A stretch of DNA of 64,000 bases, from assembly GCF_019049855.1 (NCBI RefSeq), contig NZ_JAHLSY010000001.1:142565-206564 (forward strand). The letters are read 5' to 3'. The translations under genes and the position numbers were made by a program. The DNA is from Hydrogenophilus thiooxidans. Its GTDB lineage: Bacteria > Pseudomonadota > Gammaproteobacteria > Burkholderiales > Rhodocyclaceae. Shown here in pieces: positions 8,713 to 16,834 of the stretch. Every line of letters begins with the position of its first letter. The stretch's first letter is position 1. Below the pieces are notes generated by a model. It worked only from the letters and a program-made list of their open reading frames with translations. It searched no databases and had not been told where the DNA came from.

Positions 8713-9123
8713 ATGCCATTTTCTGATTCTCGCACAACTGCGACCCACCACCCACCAGACGCCCGCACCATCGGCACCCATTTCGAAAACCGAGCGGCGC
8801 AATGGTGCCATGACCGCGGCTGGACGGTCATTGCCCGCAACGTCCGCTGCCGACGCGGCGAGATCGACATCATTGCCCTGGATGGAACAACGCTGGTCTT
8901 CCTCGAAGTGCGTTACCGCCGCTCCGTCCGTTACGGCTCGGCGGTCGAGAGCGTCACCCCCGCGAAGCTGCAAAGCCTGACCGCCGCAATCCGTTACTGG
9001 CTCAACAGCCGCGAAGGGCGTCTCTATGCCCGTCGCGCGATGCGGTGCGATCTCTTGGCCTATTGCGGCACTCAGCCTGAGCCTCAGTGGATCCCCAACG
9101 CGTTTACCCCTTCCCCTTGGTAA
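8713..9123 (+). CDS. yraN: YraN / UPF0102 family putative endonuclease-fold protein
   Basis: 136 aa from ATG 8713. Core motif GEIDIIALDGTTLVFLEVRYR resembles the PD-(D/E)xK nuclease fold (GEID ... F-x-E-V-x), with R where K is common at the end of the motif. The family is linked to Holliday-junction-resolvase-like proteins, but its function remains unestablished. Located divergently from rsmI and 10 nt before diaA, as in E. coli. Confidence 0.88.
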   Translation: MPFSDSRTTATHHPPDARTIGTHFENRAAQWCHDRGWTVIARNVRCRRGEIDIIALDGTTLVFLEVRYRRSVRYGSAVESVTPAKLQSLTAAIRYWLNSREGRLYARRAMRCDLLAYCGTQPEPQWIPNAFTPSPW

Positions 9124-9133
9124 ACTGCACCCT

Positions 9134-9694
9134 ATGGATCTGATCGAAGCCTTGAGCGACCGCTTTGCGTTCCAGCAAAGCCTTTACCGCGAAACCGTCG
9201 ACGCCTTGGCGCCCCCGCTTGCTGCCGCAGCGGAAATCTTGGCGCAAACGGTCTTGAGCGGTAACCGACTGTGGATCGTGAGCGGCCCAGGGACCCACCA
9301 CCTTGCTGCCCATTTCACCGAACGGCTCTGGTACGGACTCGAACGCGAACGCCCCCCTTTTGCCGCAGTTCACCTGCCCAGCGCCGCAACGCCGCCACCG
9401 CACGGGCAACCGCTGGACGTTTTGGCGCAACCGGGCGACTGCGTCATGATCCTGCTTGGCCGCGGTCCGAGCGAAACCCTACGCGCTGCGATGCGCACTG
9501 CGCTTGAAGCCCAATCCCCTTTGATCGTGATCGGCCACGACCCAGACGAACACATCTGGTCGCAACTGCGCGGTGGCGACGTGCCTGTGGCGCTACCGGA
9601 ACTTCCCCCCGCACAACAGGACGAACTGCTCCTCTTCTTACTCAACGCGCTTACCGAAACCTGGGAACAACTCTTATTTGGAGAAGTGGTATGA
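9134..9694 (+). CDS. diaA: DiaA/GmhA-like SIS-domain protein
   Basis: 186 aa from ATG 9134 (MDLIEALSDRFAFQQSLYRETV). The segment GNRLWIVSGPGTHHLAAHFTERL and the hydrophobic strands VMILLGRGPSETL and SPLIVIGHD match the sugar-isomerase (SIS) fold. In E. coli DiaA binds DnaA and promotes timely initiation; the family also includes sedoheptulose-7-phosphate isomerases. The call rests mainly on order yraN-diaA-dolP. Sequence is more divergent than usual, so the precise role is uncertain. It overlaps dolP as ATGA. Confidence 0.72.
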   Translation: MDLIEALSDRFAFQQSLYRETVDALAPPLAAAAEILAQTVLSGNRLWIVSGPGTHHLAAHFTERLWYGLERERPPFAAVHLPSAATPPPHGQPLDVLAQPGDCVMILLGRGPSETLRAAMRTALEAQSPLIVIGHDPDEHIWSQLRGGDVPVALPELPPAQQDELLLFLLNALTETWEQLLFGEVV

Positions 9695-10320
9695 AAAAAA
9701 CGACCCTGACGCTCACCCTAGGGTTGGCGGTGCTCACCCCCACCCTGTCGGGCTGCTTTCCCGCAGTCGCCACCGGTGTTGCGGCAACCGCAGCGGTTGC
9801 CGCGGACCGGCGAACCGGTGGCGCGATCGTCGAAGACGAGCAACTGGAATGGAAGATCAGTAGCGCGATCCAACAAGCGCTTGGCGATCGCGCCCATGTG
9901 AACGTCACCTCCTTTAACCGCATCGTGCTCCTCACGGGCGAAGTCCCCGACGAAGCGGCCAAGCAACGCGCGGAAACACTCGCCAAAAAAACCGAAAACG
10001 TCCGCACTGTCGTCAATGAACTGATCATTGCGCCCCCCTCTGCACTTGCATCGCGCGCCAACGACGCATCGCTCACCACGCAGGTCAAAGCGCGGTTGGT
10101 AGGCAACCGTGATGTCCCCGCCCACCTCGTCAAGGTGGTCACCGAAGGGGGGGTGGTCTTCCTAATGGGGCTTGTGACGCGCCGCGAAGGCGACGCAGCC
10201 ACCTATGTTGCCCGCACCACCTCAGGGGTGAAGCGGGTGGTGCGCGTCTTCGAATTCATCAGCGACGAAGAGGCGAAGCGGCTCGATCATGCAGCGAAGC
10301 AGTCGCAGAACGGGCGATGA
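9691..10320 (+). CDS. dolP: DolP (YraP)-like outer-membrane lipoprotein with two BON domains
   Basis: 209 aa. Lipoprotein signal with lipobox LSGC (residues about 19-22). Two BON domains follow: one around residues 50-115 (EWKISSAIQQALGD ... VVNELII) and one around 125-190 (LTTQVKARLVGNRDVPAHLVKVVTEGGVVFLMGLV). In E. coli DolP is an outer-membrane integrity factor acting in the periplasm. Position after diaA supports it. A hairpin at 10371-10395 lies 50 nt after the stop. Confidence 0.88.
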   Translation: MKKTTLTLTLGLAVLTPTLSGCFPAVATGVAATAAVAADRRTGGAIVEDEQLEWKISSAIQQALGDRAHVNVTSFNRIVLLTGEVPDEAAKQRAETLAKKTENVRTVVNELIIAPPSALASRANDASLTTQVKARLVGNRDVPAHLVKVVTEGGVVFLMGLVTRREGDAATYVARTTSGVKRVVRVFEFISDEEAKRLDHAAKQSQNGR

Positions 10321-10370
10321 CGGCTACTGCTTTCTTCCCTCGCCAACGGAAACAACGGAATAACCCTACC

Positions 10371-10395
10371 GCCCCCTTCGCGCAGCAAAGGGGGC
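10371..10395 (+). terminator. Possible transcription terminator downstream of dolP
   Basis: Perfect 8-bp stem GCCCCCTT / AAGGGGGC with a 9-nt loop, but the following bases (ACGCTTTGGG) are not a proper U-tract. It may be a weak or factor-assisted terminator. The 400-nt gap 10321-10720 otherwise holds only the nirC control region described separately. Confidence 0.45.
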
Positions 10396-10508
10396 ACGCT
10401 TTGGGCGCAAATCCTCTTTCAATATTCATCGTTGCTAATCGCAACAGCCCGCCAAAGTCATAAACGCACTCCGGAAGTTCACTTTCCGGTGCGCCTCTGC
10501 ACCATTCA

Positions 10509-10535
10509 TGCACAATTTTGGTGCAGTGCACCAAA
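10509..10535 (+). promoter_or_regulatory. NtrC-type enhancer box plus overlapping inverted repeat upstream of the FNT channel gene
   Basis: TGCACAATTTTGGTGCA at 10509-10525 matches the NtrC consensus TGCACY-N5-GGTGCA at all but the Y position. It overlaps a perfect inverted repeat TTTGGTGCA-G-TGCACCAAA (10517-10535), and another TGCACC lies at 10499-10504. The box is about 85 bp upstream of the sigma-54 element at 10607, the usual enhancer distance. Confidence 0.75.
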
Positions 10536-10606
10536 TTTCAACAACAATGCCCCTCCGAAAAGCGCAACCTTGCAATTTTTTATTTTATTTCAATAACATA
10601 CATTTT

Positions 10607-10622
10607 AGGCATCCATTTTGCT
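10607..10622 (+). promoter_or_regulatory. Sigma-54 (RpoN) -24/-12 promoter of the FNT channel-kinase operon
   Basis: AGGCATCCATTTTGCT: GG at 10608-10609 and GC at 10620-10621 with exactly 10 nt between, and the TTGCT half intact; 13 of 16 positions match TGGCACG-N4-TTGCW counting the N positions as free. Predicted start near 10633 leaves an ~88-nt leader, which contains a TTGGCC...GGCCAA hairpin. Confidence 0.68.
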
Positions 10623-10720
10623 GAGAAAAACTCGGGCTACCTTGGCCCAAAGTCGGCCAACCGCCCACGGGCACAGCGCCGAAAAGTCCCAGTAACAATA
10701 GAATTGAAGGAGGTTTCACC

Positions 10721-11611
10721 ATGTCATATCTCGAACCCAGCGAATTCGTCACCAAGATGGTCGATCAAGGTGAATCCAAGGTGTACATGTCCGCCAAGGA
10801 CACGCTCATCCGCGCCTTCATGGCGGGCGCCATCCTCGGGCTTGCCGCGATGTTTGCGATTACTGTCACCGTCAACACAGGATCGCCGTTACTCGGTGCC
10901 ATCCTCTTCCCGGTCGGCTTCATCATGCTTTACCTGATGAAGTTCGACCTCCTCACAGGGGTGTTCACGCTGGTGCCGCTCGCGCTGCTCGACAAGCGTC
11001 CCGGAGTCACCGTTTCTGAGGTACTGCGCAACTGGGGACTGGTCTTCATCGGTAATTTCGCCGGTGCGCTTTTTGTCGCCTTCCTGATGTCCTTCATTCT
11101 CACCTATGGTTACTCCACCGATGGCGGGGTGATCGCCGAGAAAGTGGGGCATATCGGCGAAGGGCGGACGCTCGGTTACAAGGCGCATGGCATCGAAGGG
11201 TGGTTCACCATCTTTATCCGGGGAATTCTGTGTAACTGGATGGTCTCTATGGGCGTAGTCGGCGCGATGATCTCGACCTCCGCTACCGGCAAGATGGCAG
11301 CGATGTGGATGCCGATCATGCTCTTCTTCTACATGGGATTCGAACACTCGATCGTCAATATGTTCCTCTTCCCCTTTTCTATGATCATGGGAGGTGGCTT
11401 CACCCTGGCCGACTATTTCATCTGGAACGAAATCCCCACTGCGCTGGGCAACCTCGTAGGCGGATTTCTCCTCGTCGGACTTCCGCTCTACTATACCCAC
11501 GTTCGGACCAGCCCAGAACGACTGCTCAAGAACGGCCGGAACGCTGGCAAAAGCGATCGCGAACCCAGCTCACTCCATCGGTACGGTGAGACACTCAAAG
11601 CAAGCCTCTGA
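10721..11611 (+). CDS. nirC: Formate/nitrite transporter (FNT) family channel, probable nitrite channel
   Basis: 296 aa with six hydrophobic segments. The FNT channel signature FEHSIVNMF, containing the central pore histidine, is intact, and the first re-entrant region TLIRAFMAGAILGLAAMF is typical. Strong RBS AAGGAGG. The family passes nitrite, formate or hydrosulfide through pentameric pores in the inner membrane. Nitrite is favoured here because nrtABC, nirBD and nasA follow and because the upstream region carries NtrC/sigma-54 elements. A formate channel cannot be excluded from sequence alone. Confidence 0.85.
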   Translation: MSYLEPSEFVTKMVDQGESKVYMSAKDTLIRAFMAGAILGLAAMFAITVTVNTGSPLLGAILFPVGFIMLYLMKFDLLTGVFTLVPLALLDKRPGVTVSEVLRNWGLVFIGNFAGALFVAFLMSFILTYGYSTDGGVIAEKVGHIGEGRTLGYKAHGIEGWFTIFIRGILCNWMVSMGVVGAMISTSATGKMAAMWMPIMLFFYMGFEHSIVNMFLFPFSMIMGGGFTLADYFIWNEIPTALGNLVGGFLLVGLPLYYTHVRTSPERLLKNGRNAGKSDREPSSLHRYGETLKASL

Positions 11612-11642
11612 CCTCATCACGCCTCTGACCTCATCACGCCTC
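11604..11642 (+). repeat. 17-bp tandem duplication at the nirC/kinase junction
   Basis: GCCTCTGACCTCATCAC at 11604-11620 is repeated exactly at 11621-11637 and followed by a partial third copy (GCCTC). The first copy contains the nirC stop codon (11609-11611). The repeat lies within the long version of the next open frame. Confidence 0.9.
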
Positions 11643-11684
11643 GCCCCCCTACCTGGGGACGAGGCCCCTTGGCGGAACGCGAAC

Positions 11685-13412
11685 ATGTTGCAGGTCAGTG
11701 TCGGGCAGTATTCGGACAAGGGGCGCAAAGCGGTCAACCAAGATTTCCACGGTTACCTTTGCCCCCCTCGCCATCTTCTCCGGACGAAAGGGATCGCCGC
11801 GGCCATCGCCGATGGCATCAGCAGTAGTGCGGTGAGCCATATCGCGGCCGAAACAGCGGTAAAAAGTCTTCTCACAGACTATTACGACACTTCGGAAGCT
11901 TGGTCAGTGAAAAACGCCATGCGTCGGGTCATGGCGGCCACCAATTCCTGGCTGTACGCCCAGTCGCGCCATCGGCCAGGCCGCTTCGACCTCGACCAGG
12001 GATACGTCTGCACCTTCAGCGCGATCGTACTCAAATCGCGCTCCGCGCACCTGTTTCACATCGGCGACACGCGGATCTGCCACCTCGTCGGCGACCAGCT
12101 GGTCCACCTTAGCGAAGCACATCGCGTCTGGGAAGGAGAGAAGAGCTACCTCACTCGTGCCCTCGGGATGCGCGAACAACTGGAGATGGACTATCAGCGC
12201 TACACCGTAGAGGTGGGTGCCATCCTGATCCTGATGACCGACGGCGTCTACGAGCACCTTCCCGACGCCGAAATCGCCCGGCTCATCCGGGAAAACCCAA
12301 ACGACCTCGACCTGGCTGCAAAACGGATCGTTGCAGCAGCGCTTGATCGCGGCAGCGACGATAACCTCACCATCCAAATCATACGCATCGAGCAACTTCC
12401 TCCCCCCGAGCAGGATGAGCTGAGCGAGGAGGCGGCTCGTCTGCCACTGCCAGGAGAGCTTCGCCCGCAGAGCGAGCTCGATGGTTACCGCATCATCCGC
12501 GAGCTAAACCGTGGCCCCCGCAGCCACCTATACCTCGCACAGCAGGACGGGAGTGACGCTCGAGTCGTCATCAAGGCGCCAGCAACCGAATTCGCCCACA
12601 ACCCCGACTACCTCGAACGCTTCCTGATGGAAGAGTGGATCGCTCGCCGTATCGACAGCCCCCACCTGGTCAAGGCCGCCGAACGCACCACCCTACCCAC
12701 CGCACTCTATTCGGTTTTTACCTACATCGATGGACAGACACTCGACCAGTGGATGAAAGACAACCCCACACCCGATCTCGAAACGGTCCGTGTAATCGTC
12801 GAACAGATCGCCAAAGGACTTCGGGCGCTCCACCGGCAAGAGATCATTCACCGCGACCTTCGTCCTCAGAACATCCTCATCGAACCCAACGGTAACGTCA
12901 AAGTGATCGACTTCGGCTCGGCGCAGATCGCAGGTTGGGTTGAAGAGATACCCAAGGACGAATCTGTCCCACCCGGCGCCGTTCCCTACCTAGCCCCAGA
13001 GTACCGCCTTGGGGAACGGGGCTCGAAACGATCCGACCTCTACTCGCTCGGCGTCATCGCTTACCAAATGTTGAGCGGTGGCCACCTTCCCTATGGCACT
13101 GACACCGCCAAGATCGTGAGCAAAGAGGAGCTTTACCGACTGCGCTACCGTTCACTGCGCGAGCTGGGCGTTTCCATCCCCTTCTGGGTTGACGCAGCGA
13201 TTCGAAAAGCCGTCCACCCCAGAGCGGAAAAACGGTACGAGAGCCTCTCCGAATTTCTCCACGATTTGCGCCACCCCAATCCCGACTTCGTCCCCATGCA
13301 TAACCGATCGTTCCACAACCGCGACCCGCTCCTCTTCTGGAAAACCGTCTCATTCATCCTCTTTTTTTGTCTGCTGGTACTGATTCTAACCCACCCCATG
13401 TTGCTCCAGTAA
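11685..13412 (+). CDS. Fused PP2C-type phosphatase / Ser-Thr protein kinase with C-terminal membrane anchor
   Basis: 575 aa from ATG 11685 ([21 protein letters not shown]); the frame is open back to a GTG at 11586, but that extension is encoded by the 17-bp tandem repeat and lacks conservation. Residues ~1-240 are a PP2C phosphatase with metal-binding acidic motifs [19 protein letters not shown] and GSDDN. Residues ~265-530 are a Hanks-type kinase: VVIK lysine, catalytic HRDLRPQN (R where K is usual), DFGSAQ, and APEYR. A hydrophobic tail ([20 protein letters not shown]) anchors it, leaving both domains cytoplasmic. A kinase gene in this position beside nirBD and nitrate-transport genes also occurs in Pseudomonas, so a role in nitrate assimilation is inferred; the substrate is unknown. 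Confidence 0.86.
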   Translation: MLQVSVGQYSDKGRKAVNQDFHGYLCPPRHLLRTKGIAAAIADGISSSAVSHIAAETAVKSLLTDYYDTSEAWSVKNAMRRVMAATNSWLYAQSRHRPGRFDLDQGYVCTFSAIVLKSRSAHLFHIGDTRICHLVGDQLVHLSEAHRVWEGEKSYLTRALGMREQLEMDYQRYTVEVGAILILMTDGVYEHLPDAEIARLIRENPNDLDLAAKRIVAAALDRGSDDNLTIQIIRIEQLPPPEQDELSEEAARLPLPGELRPQSELDGYRIIRELNRGPRSHLYLAQQDGSDARVVIKAPATEFAHNPDYLERFLMEEWIARRIDSPHLVKAAERTTLPTALYSVFTYIDGQTLDQWMKDNPTPDLETVRVIVEQIAKGLRALHRQEIIHRDLRPQNILIEPNGNVKVIDFGSAQIAGWVEEIPKDESVPPGAVPYLAPEYRLGERGSKRSDLYSLGVIAYQMLSGGHLPYGTDTAKIVSKEELYRLRYRSLRELGVSIPFWVDAAIRKAVHPRAEKRYESLSEFLHDLRHPNPDFVPMHNRSFHNRDPLLFWKTVSFILFFCLLVLILTHPMLLQ

Positions 13413-13429
13413 GCAACGAGCAATCGCCC

Positions 13430-13446
13430 TGCACCGAAATGGTGAC
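13430..13446 (+). promoter_or_regulatory. NtrC-type enhancer box 1 upstream of nrtA
   Basis: TGCACCGAAATGGTGAC: the TGCACC arm and TGGTG arm match the NtrC dyad, with A replacing C after GGTG. About 110 bp upstream of the sigma-54 element. Confidence 0.7.
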
Positions 13447-13471
13447 ACAGCGCACGAAATCATCGCAATCG

Positions 13472-13488
13472 CGCACTGCTGCGGTGCA
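13472..13488 (+). promoter_or_regulatory. NtrC-type enhancer box 2 upstream of nrtA
   Basis: CGCACTGCTGCGGTGCA matches TGCACY-N5-GGTGCA except for the first base. Its centre lies 42 bp from box 1, about four helical turns, so two NtrC dimers could sit on the same face of the DNA. Confidence 0.72.
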
Positions 13489-13497
13489 ACATTCGAC

Positions 13498-13525
13498 CGA
13501 ACCTCAAAAAAAATCGGTCTTTCAA
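13498..13525 (+). other. Inverted repeat between NtrC boxes and nrtA promoter
   Basis: GACCGA and TCGGTC form a perfect 6-bp inverted repeat around a 13-nt A-rich loop, followed by TTTC. It could be the terminator of the nirC-kinase transcript or merely structure in the enhancer-promoter spacer. Confidence 0.35.
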
Positions 13526-13538
13526 CGCCCGTAATTGA

Positions 13539-13554
13539 TGGCACGTTTTTTGCT
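13539..13554 (+). promoter_or_regulatory. Sigma-54 (RpoN) promoter of the nrtABC-nirBD-nasA operon
   Basis: TGGCACGTTTTTTGCT is a full match to TGGCACG-N4-TTGCW, with GG and GC 10 nt apart. Predicted transcription start near 13565, giving a ~41-nt leader before the nrtA ATG. Together with the two NtrC boxes this is a textbook nitrogen-limitation promoter. Confidence 0.9.
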
Positions 13555-13605
13555 GGAAAGATGATTGTGAAACCAGCCGAATCAAATAAAGAGGGGAAGC
13601 GAAAA

Positions 13606-15033
13606 ATGAGCAGCAAGCAAGACGGGAAATTTACCACTCTGATCGGCCGGAGAACCTTCATGAAAAAAGGGGCAGCCGTGACTGCAGCGGTTATTGGCCT
13701 TTCGGCGGGACTGGTACGCACACCGGCACAGGCCTCGGCAAAGCTGGGGGAACCCGAAAAAGCGGATCTGAAATTCGGCTTTATCAAACTTACCGATATG
13801 GCGCCTTTCGCCATCGCCAAAGAGCTCGGTTATTTCGAAGAAGAAGGACTCTACGTCGAGCTCGAGGCACAGGCCAACTGGAAAGTTTTGCTCGACCGCG
13901 TGATCGATGGACAACTGGATGGCGCCCACATGCTGGCTGGTCAGCCCATTGCTGCAACCATCGGCTATGGCACACAGGCAAACATCATCACGCCAATCTC
14001 GCTGGATCTCAACGGAAACGGGATTACCGTTTCCAATGTGGTGTGGGAGATGATGAAACCATCGATCCCCCAAGAAAACGGCAAGCCGAAGCACCCGATA
14101 GGCGCCGAATACCTCAAGCCGGTGGTCGAGCAATACCGGAAAGAAGGAAAGCTGTTCAAGATGGGGATGGTCTTTCCCGTCTCCACCCACAACTACGAAT
14201 TGCGTTACTGGTTGGCGGCCGGAGGACTCCATCCTGGCTACTATGCCCCACAACGGGGAGACACCGCCGGTACCATTCAAGCGCAAGTCCACCTCTCGGT
14301 CACCCCACCTCCCCAAATGCCGGCCACTCTGGAGGCGGGAACGATCGACGGCTACTGTGTCGGAGAACCGTGGAACCAGCAAGCGGTCATGCGCGGCATC
14401 GGCGTAGCCGTCATCACCGACGATGAGATCTGGAAGAACAACCCAGAAAAAGTCTTCGGTATTCGCCGCGAATTTGCTGAAAAATTCCCGAACACGACCA
14501 TTCGCATCGTACGCGCACTGATCCGTGCCCAATACTGGCTCGATCAGGAAAACAACAAGAACCGACCGGAAGCCGTCAAGATTCTCTCCCGCCCCTACTA
14601 TGTTGGTGCCGACTACGACGTGATCGCCAACTCGATGACCGGATTCTTCGAATACGAGCGGGGAGACAGAAGAGCGGCCCCCGACTTCAACGTCTTCTTC
14701 CGTTACAACGCTCCGTACCCATACTACTCTGACGCCATCTGGTATTTGACTCAGATGCGGCGATGGGGCCAGATACCGGAACAACGGCCGGACGACTGGT
14801 ATTTCGAGACGGCGAAAAAGGTCTATCGCCCAGACCTATACAAAACCGCAGTCGAATCCCTGATTGCAGAAGGGATCATGAATGAATCCGATTTCCCTGA
14901 AGAAATCTGGAAAAGCGACGGTTTTCGCCCTGTCCAGCGGGAATTCATCGATGGAATCCCGTACGACGGAAGGTTTCCCAACCGCTACATCGATTCGTTG
15001 CCGATTGGGCTCAAAGGAAACGAAAAGGCGTAG
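13606..15033 (+). CDS. nrtA: NrtA-type ABC nitrate-binding protein (Tat-exported)
   Basis: 475 aa from ATG 13606, with AGGGGAAG upstream; an in-frame ATG at 13561 lies over the predicted transcript start and is rejected. N-terminal twin-arginine signal [23 protein letters not shown]. The mature part ([40 protein letters not shown]) is the CmpA/NrtA/SsuA-like periplasmic fold. The family includes nitrate, bicarbonate and cyanate binders; nitrate is inferred from nirBD and nasA in the same operon. Confidence 0.9.
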   Translation: MSSKQDGKFTTLIGRRTFMKKGAAVTAAVIGLSAGLVRTPAQASAKLGEPEKADLKFGFIKLTDMAPFAIAKELGYFEEEGLYVELEAQANWKVLLDRVIDGQLDGAHMLAGQPIAATIGYGTQANIITPISLDLNGNGITVSNVVWEMMKPSIPQENGKPKHPIGAEYLKPVVEQYRKEGKLFKMGMVFPVSTHNYELRYWLAAGGLHPGYYAPQRGDTAGTIQAQVHLSVTPPPQMPATLEAGTIDGYCVGEPWNQQAVMRGIGVAVITDDEIWKNNPEKVFGIRREFAEKFPNTTIRIVRALIRAQYWLDQENNKNRPEAVKILSRPYYVGADYDVIANSMTGFFEYERGDRRAAPDFNVFFRYNAPYPYYSDAIWYLTQMRRWGQIPEQRPDDWYFETAKKVYRPDLYKTAVESLIAEGIMNESDFPEEIWKSDGFRPVQREFIDGIPYDGRFPNRYIDSLPIGLKGNEKA

Positions 15034-15055
15034 TTTCTGAGAAAAGGAAAGACGC

Positions 15056-16006
15056 ATGAGGAACGATATGGTCCCATTTCGCTTGCCCCCCCTGCGCTCC
15101 CTGCTCGCTCCGCTGACCGGCCTCACTCTATTTCTGGCCGTCTGGCAAGGCGTTGCCAGCCAAATCGATACCACCCTCGGGAAATTTCCTGGCCCGGTCG
15201 AAACTTGGCAACAGTTCACCAACCTGATCGAAGAGTACCAGCAGGAAAAGATTCGCGAACAAAAGTTTTACGAGCGGCAGCGTATTCGCAACGAAAAGAA
15301 GCTGCAGGAAAACCCGAATGCCGAAATCGTCTGGCGCGAATACAGAGGGATGCCGACCTTTTTCGACAAAATTCGGCGCAGTCTCATCACCGTCGCCTCG
15401 GGCTTCCTGCTGGGTTCTCTGATTGCCATACCGGTTGGATTGCTCATCGGAATCAGCAAAACCGCCTATTCGGCGATCAACCCGATCATCCAGGTGTTGA
15501 AACCGATCTCACCGATCGCCTGGCTGCCATTGGTAACCATCGTGGTCTCGGCCGTCTATGTGAGCGAATCGCCCCTGTTCGACAAAGCGTACCTTACCTC
15601 GATGTTCGTCGTGATGCTCTGCAGCCTCTGGCCCACCATCATCAACACCGCGGCCGGTGTCGGCAGCGTCACCCGTGACATGCAGAACGTCAGCCGCGTG
15701 TTGCGTCTGAGCCCCCTGACCCATCTGCGCAAGATCGTCCTGCCTTGCACCATCCCCAGCATGTTCACAGGGCTGCGCATCTCGCTCGGAATCGCCTGGA
15801 TGGTGCTCATCGCTGCGGAGATGCTCGCTCAGAACCCGGGGCTCGGCAAATTCGTCTGGGACGAATTCCAGAACGGAAGTTCCCAATCTCTGGCGCGGAT
15901 CATGGTGGCAGTAGTCACCATCGGCATCATCGGTTTCCTCCTCGACCGGTTGATGCTGCTCGCCCAACGGTGGGTCTCCTGGGACAAAACGGCCACACTG
16001 CGCTGA
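15056..16006 (+). CDS. nrtB: NrtB-type ABC transporter permease
   Basis: 316 aa, RBS AAGGAAAG. Membrane segments around residues 17-37, 110-135, 143-165, 195-215 and 275-300, with the permease loop (GVGSVTRDMQNVSRVLRLSPLT) where the ATPase docks. Between the first and second segments lies a strongly charged, probably helical insert (about residues 60-100, rich in E, K, R and Q), as in other NrtB proteins. Forms the inner-membrane pore with NrtC and receives substrate from NrtA. Confidence 0.88.
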   Translation: MRNDMVPFRLPPLRSLLAPLTGLTLFLAVWQGVASQIDTTLGKFPGPVETWQQFTNLIEEYQQEKIREQKFYERQRIRNEKKLQENPNAEIVWREYRGMPTFFDKIRRSLITVASGFLLGSLIAIPVGLLIGISKTAYSAINPIIQVLKPISPIAWLPLVTIVVSAVYVSESPLFDKAYLTSMFVVMLCSLWPTIINTAAGVGSVTRDMQNVSRVLRLSPLTHLRKIVLPCTIPSMFTGLRISLGIAWMVLIAAEMLAQNPGLGKFVWDEFQNGSSQSLARIMVAVVTIGIIGFLLDRLMLLAQRWVSWDKTATLR

Positions 16007-16021
16007 AAAGGAGCGGCACGC

Positions 16022-16834
16022 ATGAATCCCCCTCTCCCCCACCTTGAACTCTCTCAAGTCAGCATCGAATTTCCCACGCCGAAAGGCCCATTCCGGGCGC
16101 TGCGTGACATCAACCTCAAGATCGCCAAGGGCGAGTTCCTCTCGCTCATCGGCCACTCGGGCTGCGGCAAATCGACCGTGCTCAACATCATCGCCGGTCT
16201 GTATCAACCCACCGAAGGGGTTGTCCTGCTCAACGACAGAGAGGTTCGCGAACCCGGTCCCGAACGCGCTGTGGTCTTTCAGAACCACTCCCTCCTGCCC
16301 TGGTTGAACGTCTATGAAAACGTCAAACTGGCTGTCGACCAAGTGTTTCGCGACAAGCCCTCCTCATGGAAAAAGGAGTGGATCGAGCACAACTTGAAAC
16401 TCGTCCATATGGACCACGCCCGCCACAAGTATCCGGCCGAGATCTCGGGAGGGATGAAGCAACGGGTGGGTATCGCCCGTGCGCTAGCCATGCAACCGGA
16501 GGTCTTGCTGATGGACGAACCGTTCGGCGCACTCGACGCCCTTACCCGCGCCCACCTCCAGGATTCGCTGATGGAAATTCAGGAAACGCTCAAAAACACC
16601 GTGATCATGATCACACACGACGTAGACGAGGCGGTTCTGCTCTCCGACCGCATCGTCATGATGACCAATGGACCTGAGGCGACCATCGGCGAAATTCTCC
16701 CCATCAACTTACCGCGGCCGCGCAACCGTCTGACACTTTCCAAAGACCCTACCTACGCCGCCCTGCGCGCGCATGTCCTCGACTTTCTCTACGCCAAACA
16801 AGCTCGCCGTATCGAAGAAGGAGTCCTCGCATGA
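16022..16834 (+). CDS. nrtC: Nitrate ABC transporter ATP-binding protein (NrtC/NrtD type)
   Basis: 270 aa. Walker A GHSGCGKST, Q-loop FQNHSLLPWLNVYENV, signature SGGMKQRVGIARAL, Walker B VLLMDEPFGALD and H-loop ITHDVDEAV are all intact. It lacks the NrtA-like C-terminal domain that cyanobacterial NrtC carries, so it is structurally closer to NrtD/NasD. It powers nitrate import and overlaps nirB as ATGA. Confidence 0.9.
   Translation: MNPPLPHLELSQVSIEFPTPKGPFRALRDINLKIAKGEFLSLIGHSGCGKSTVLNIIAGLYQPTEGVVLLNDREVREPGPERAVVFQNHSLLPWLNVYENVKLAVDQVFRDKPSSWKKEWIEHNLKLVHMDHARHKYPAEISGGMKQRVGIARALAMQPEVLLMDEPFGALDALTRAHLQDSLMEIQETLKNTVIMITHDVDEAVLLSDRIVMMTNGPEATIGEILPINLPRPRNRLTLSKDPTYAALRAHVLDFLYAKQARRIEEGVLA

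Noticed and set aside
10371..10395. Strong intrinsic terminator after dolP
   Set aside because: The stem is good but no U-tract follows, so it is listed only as a possible terminator at low confidence.
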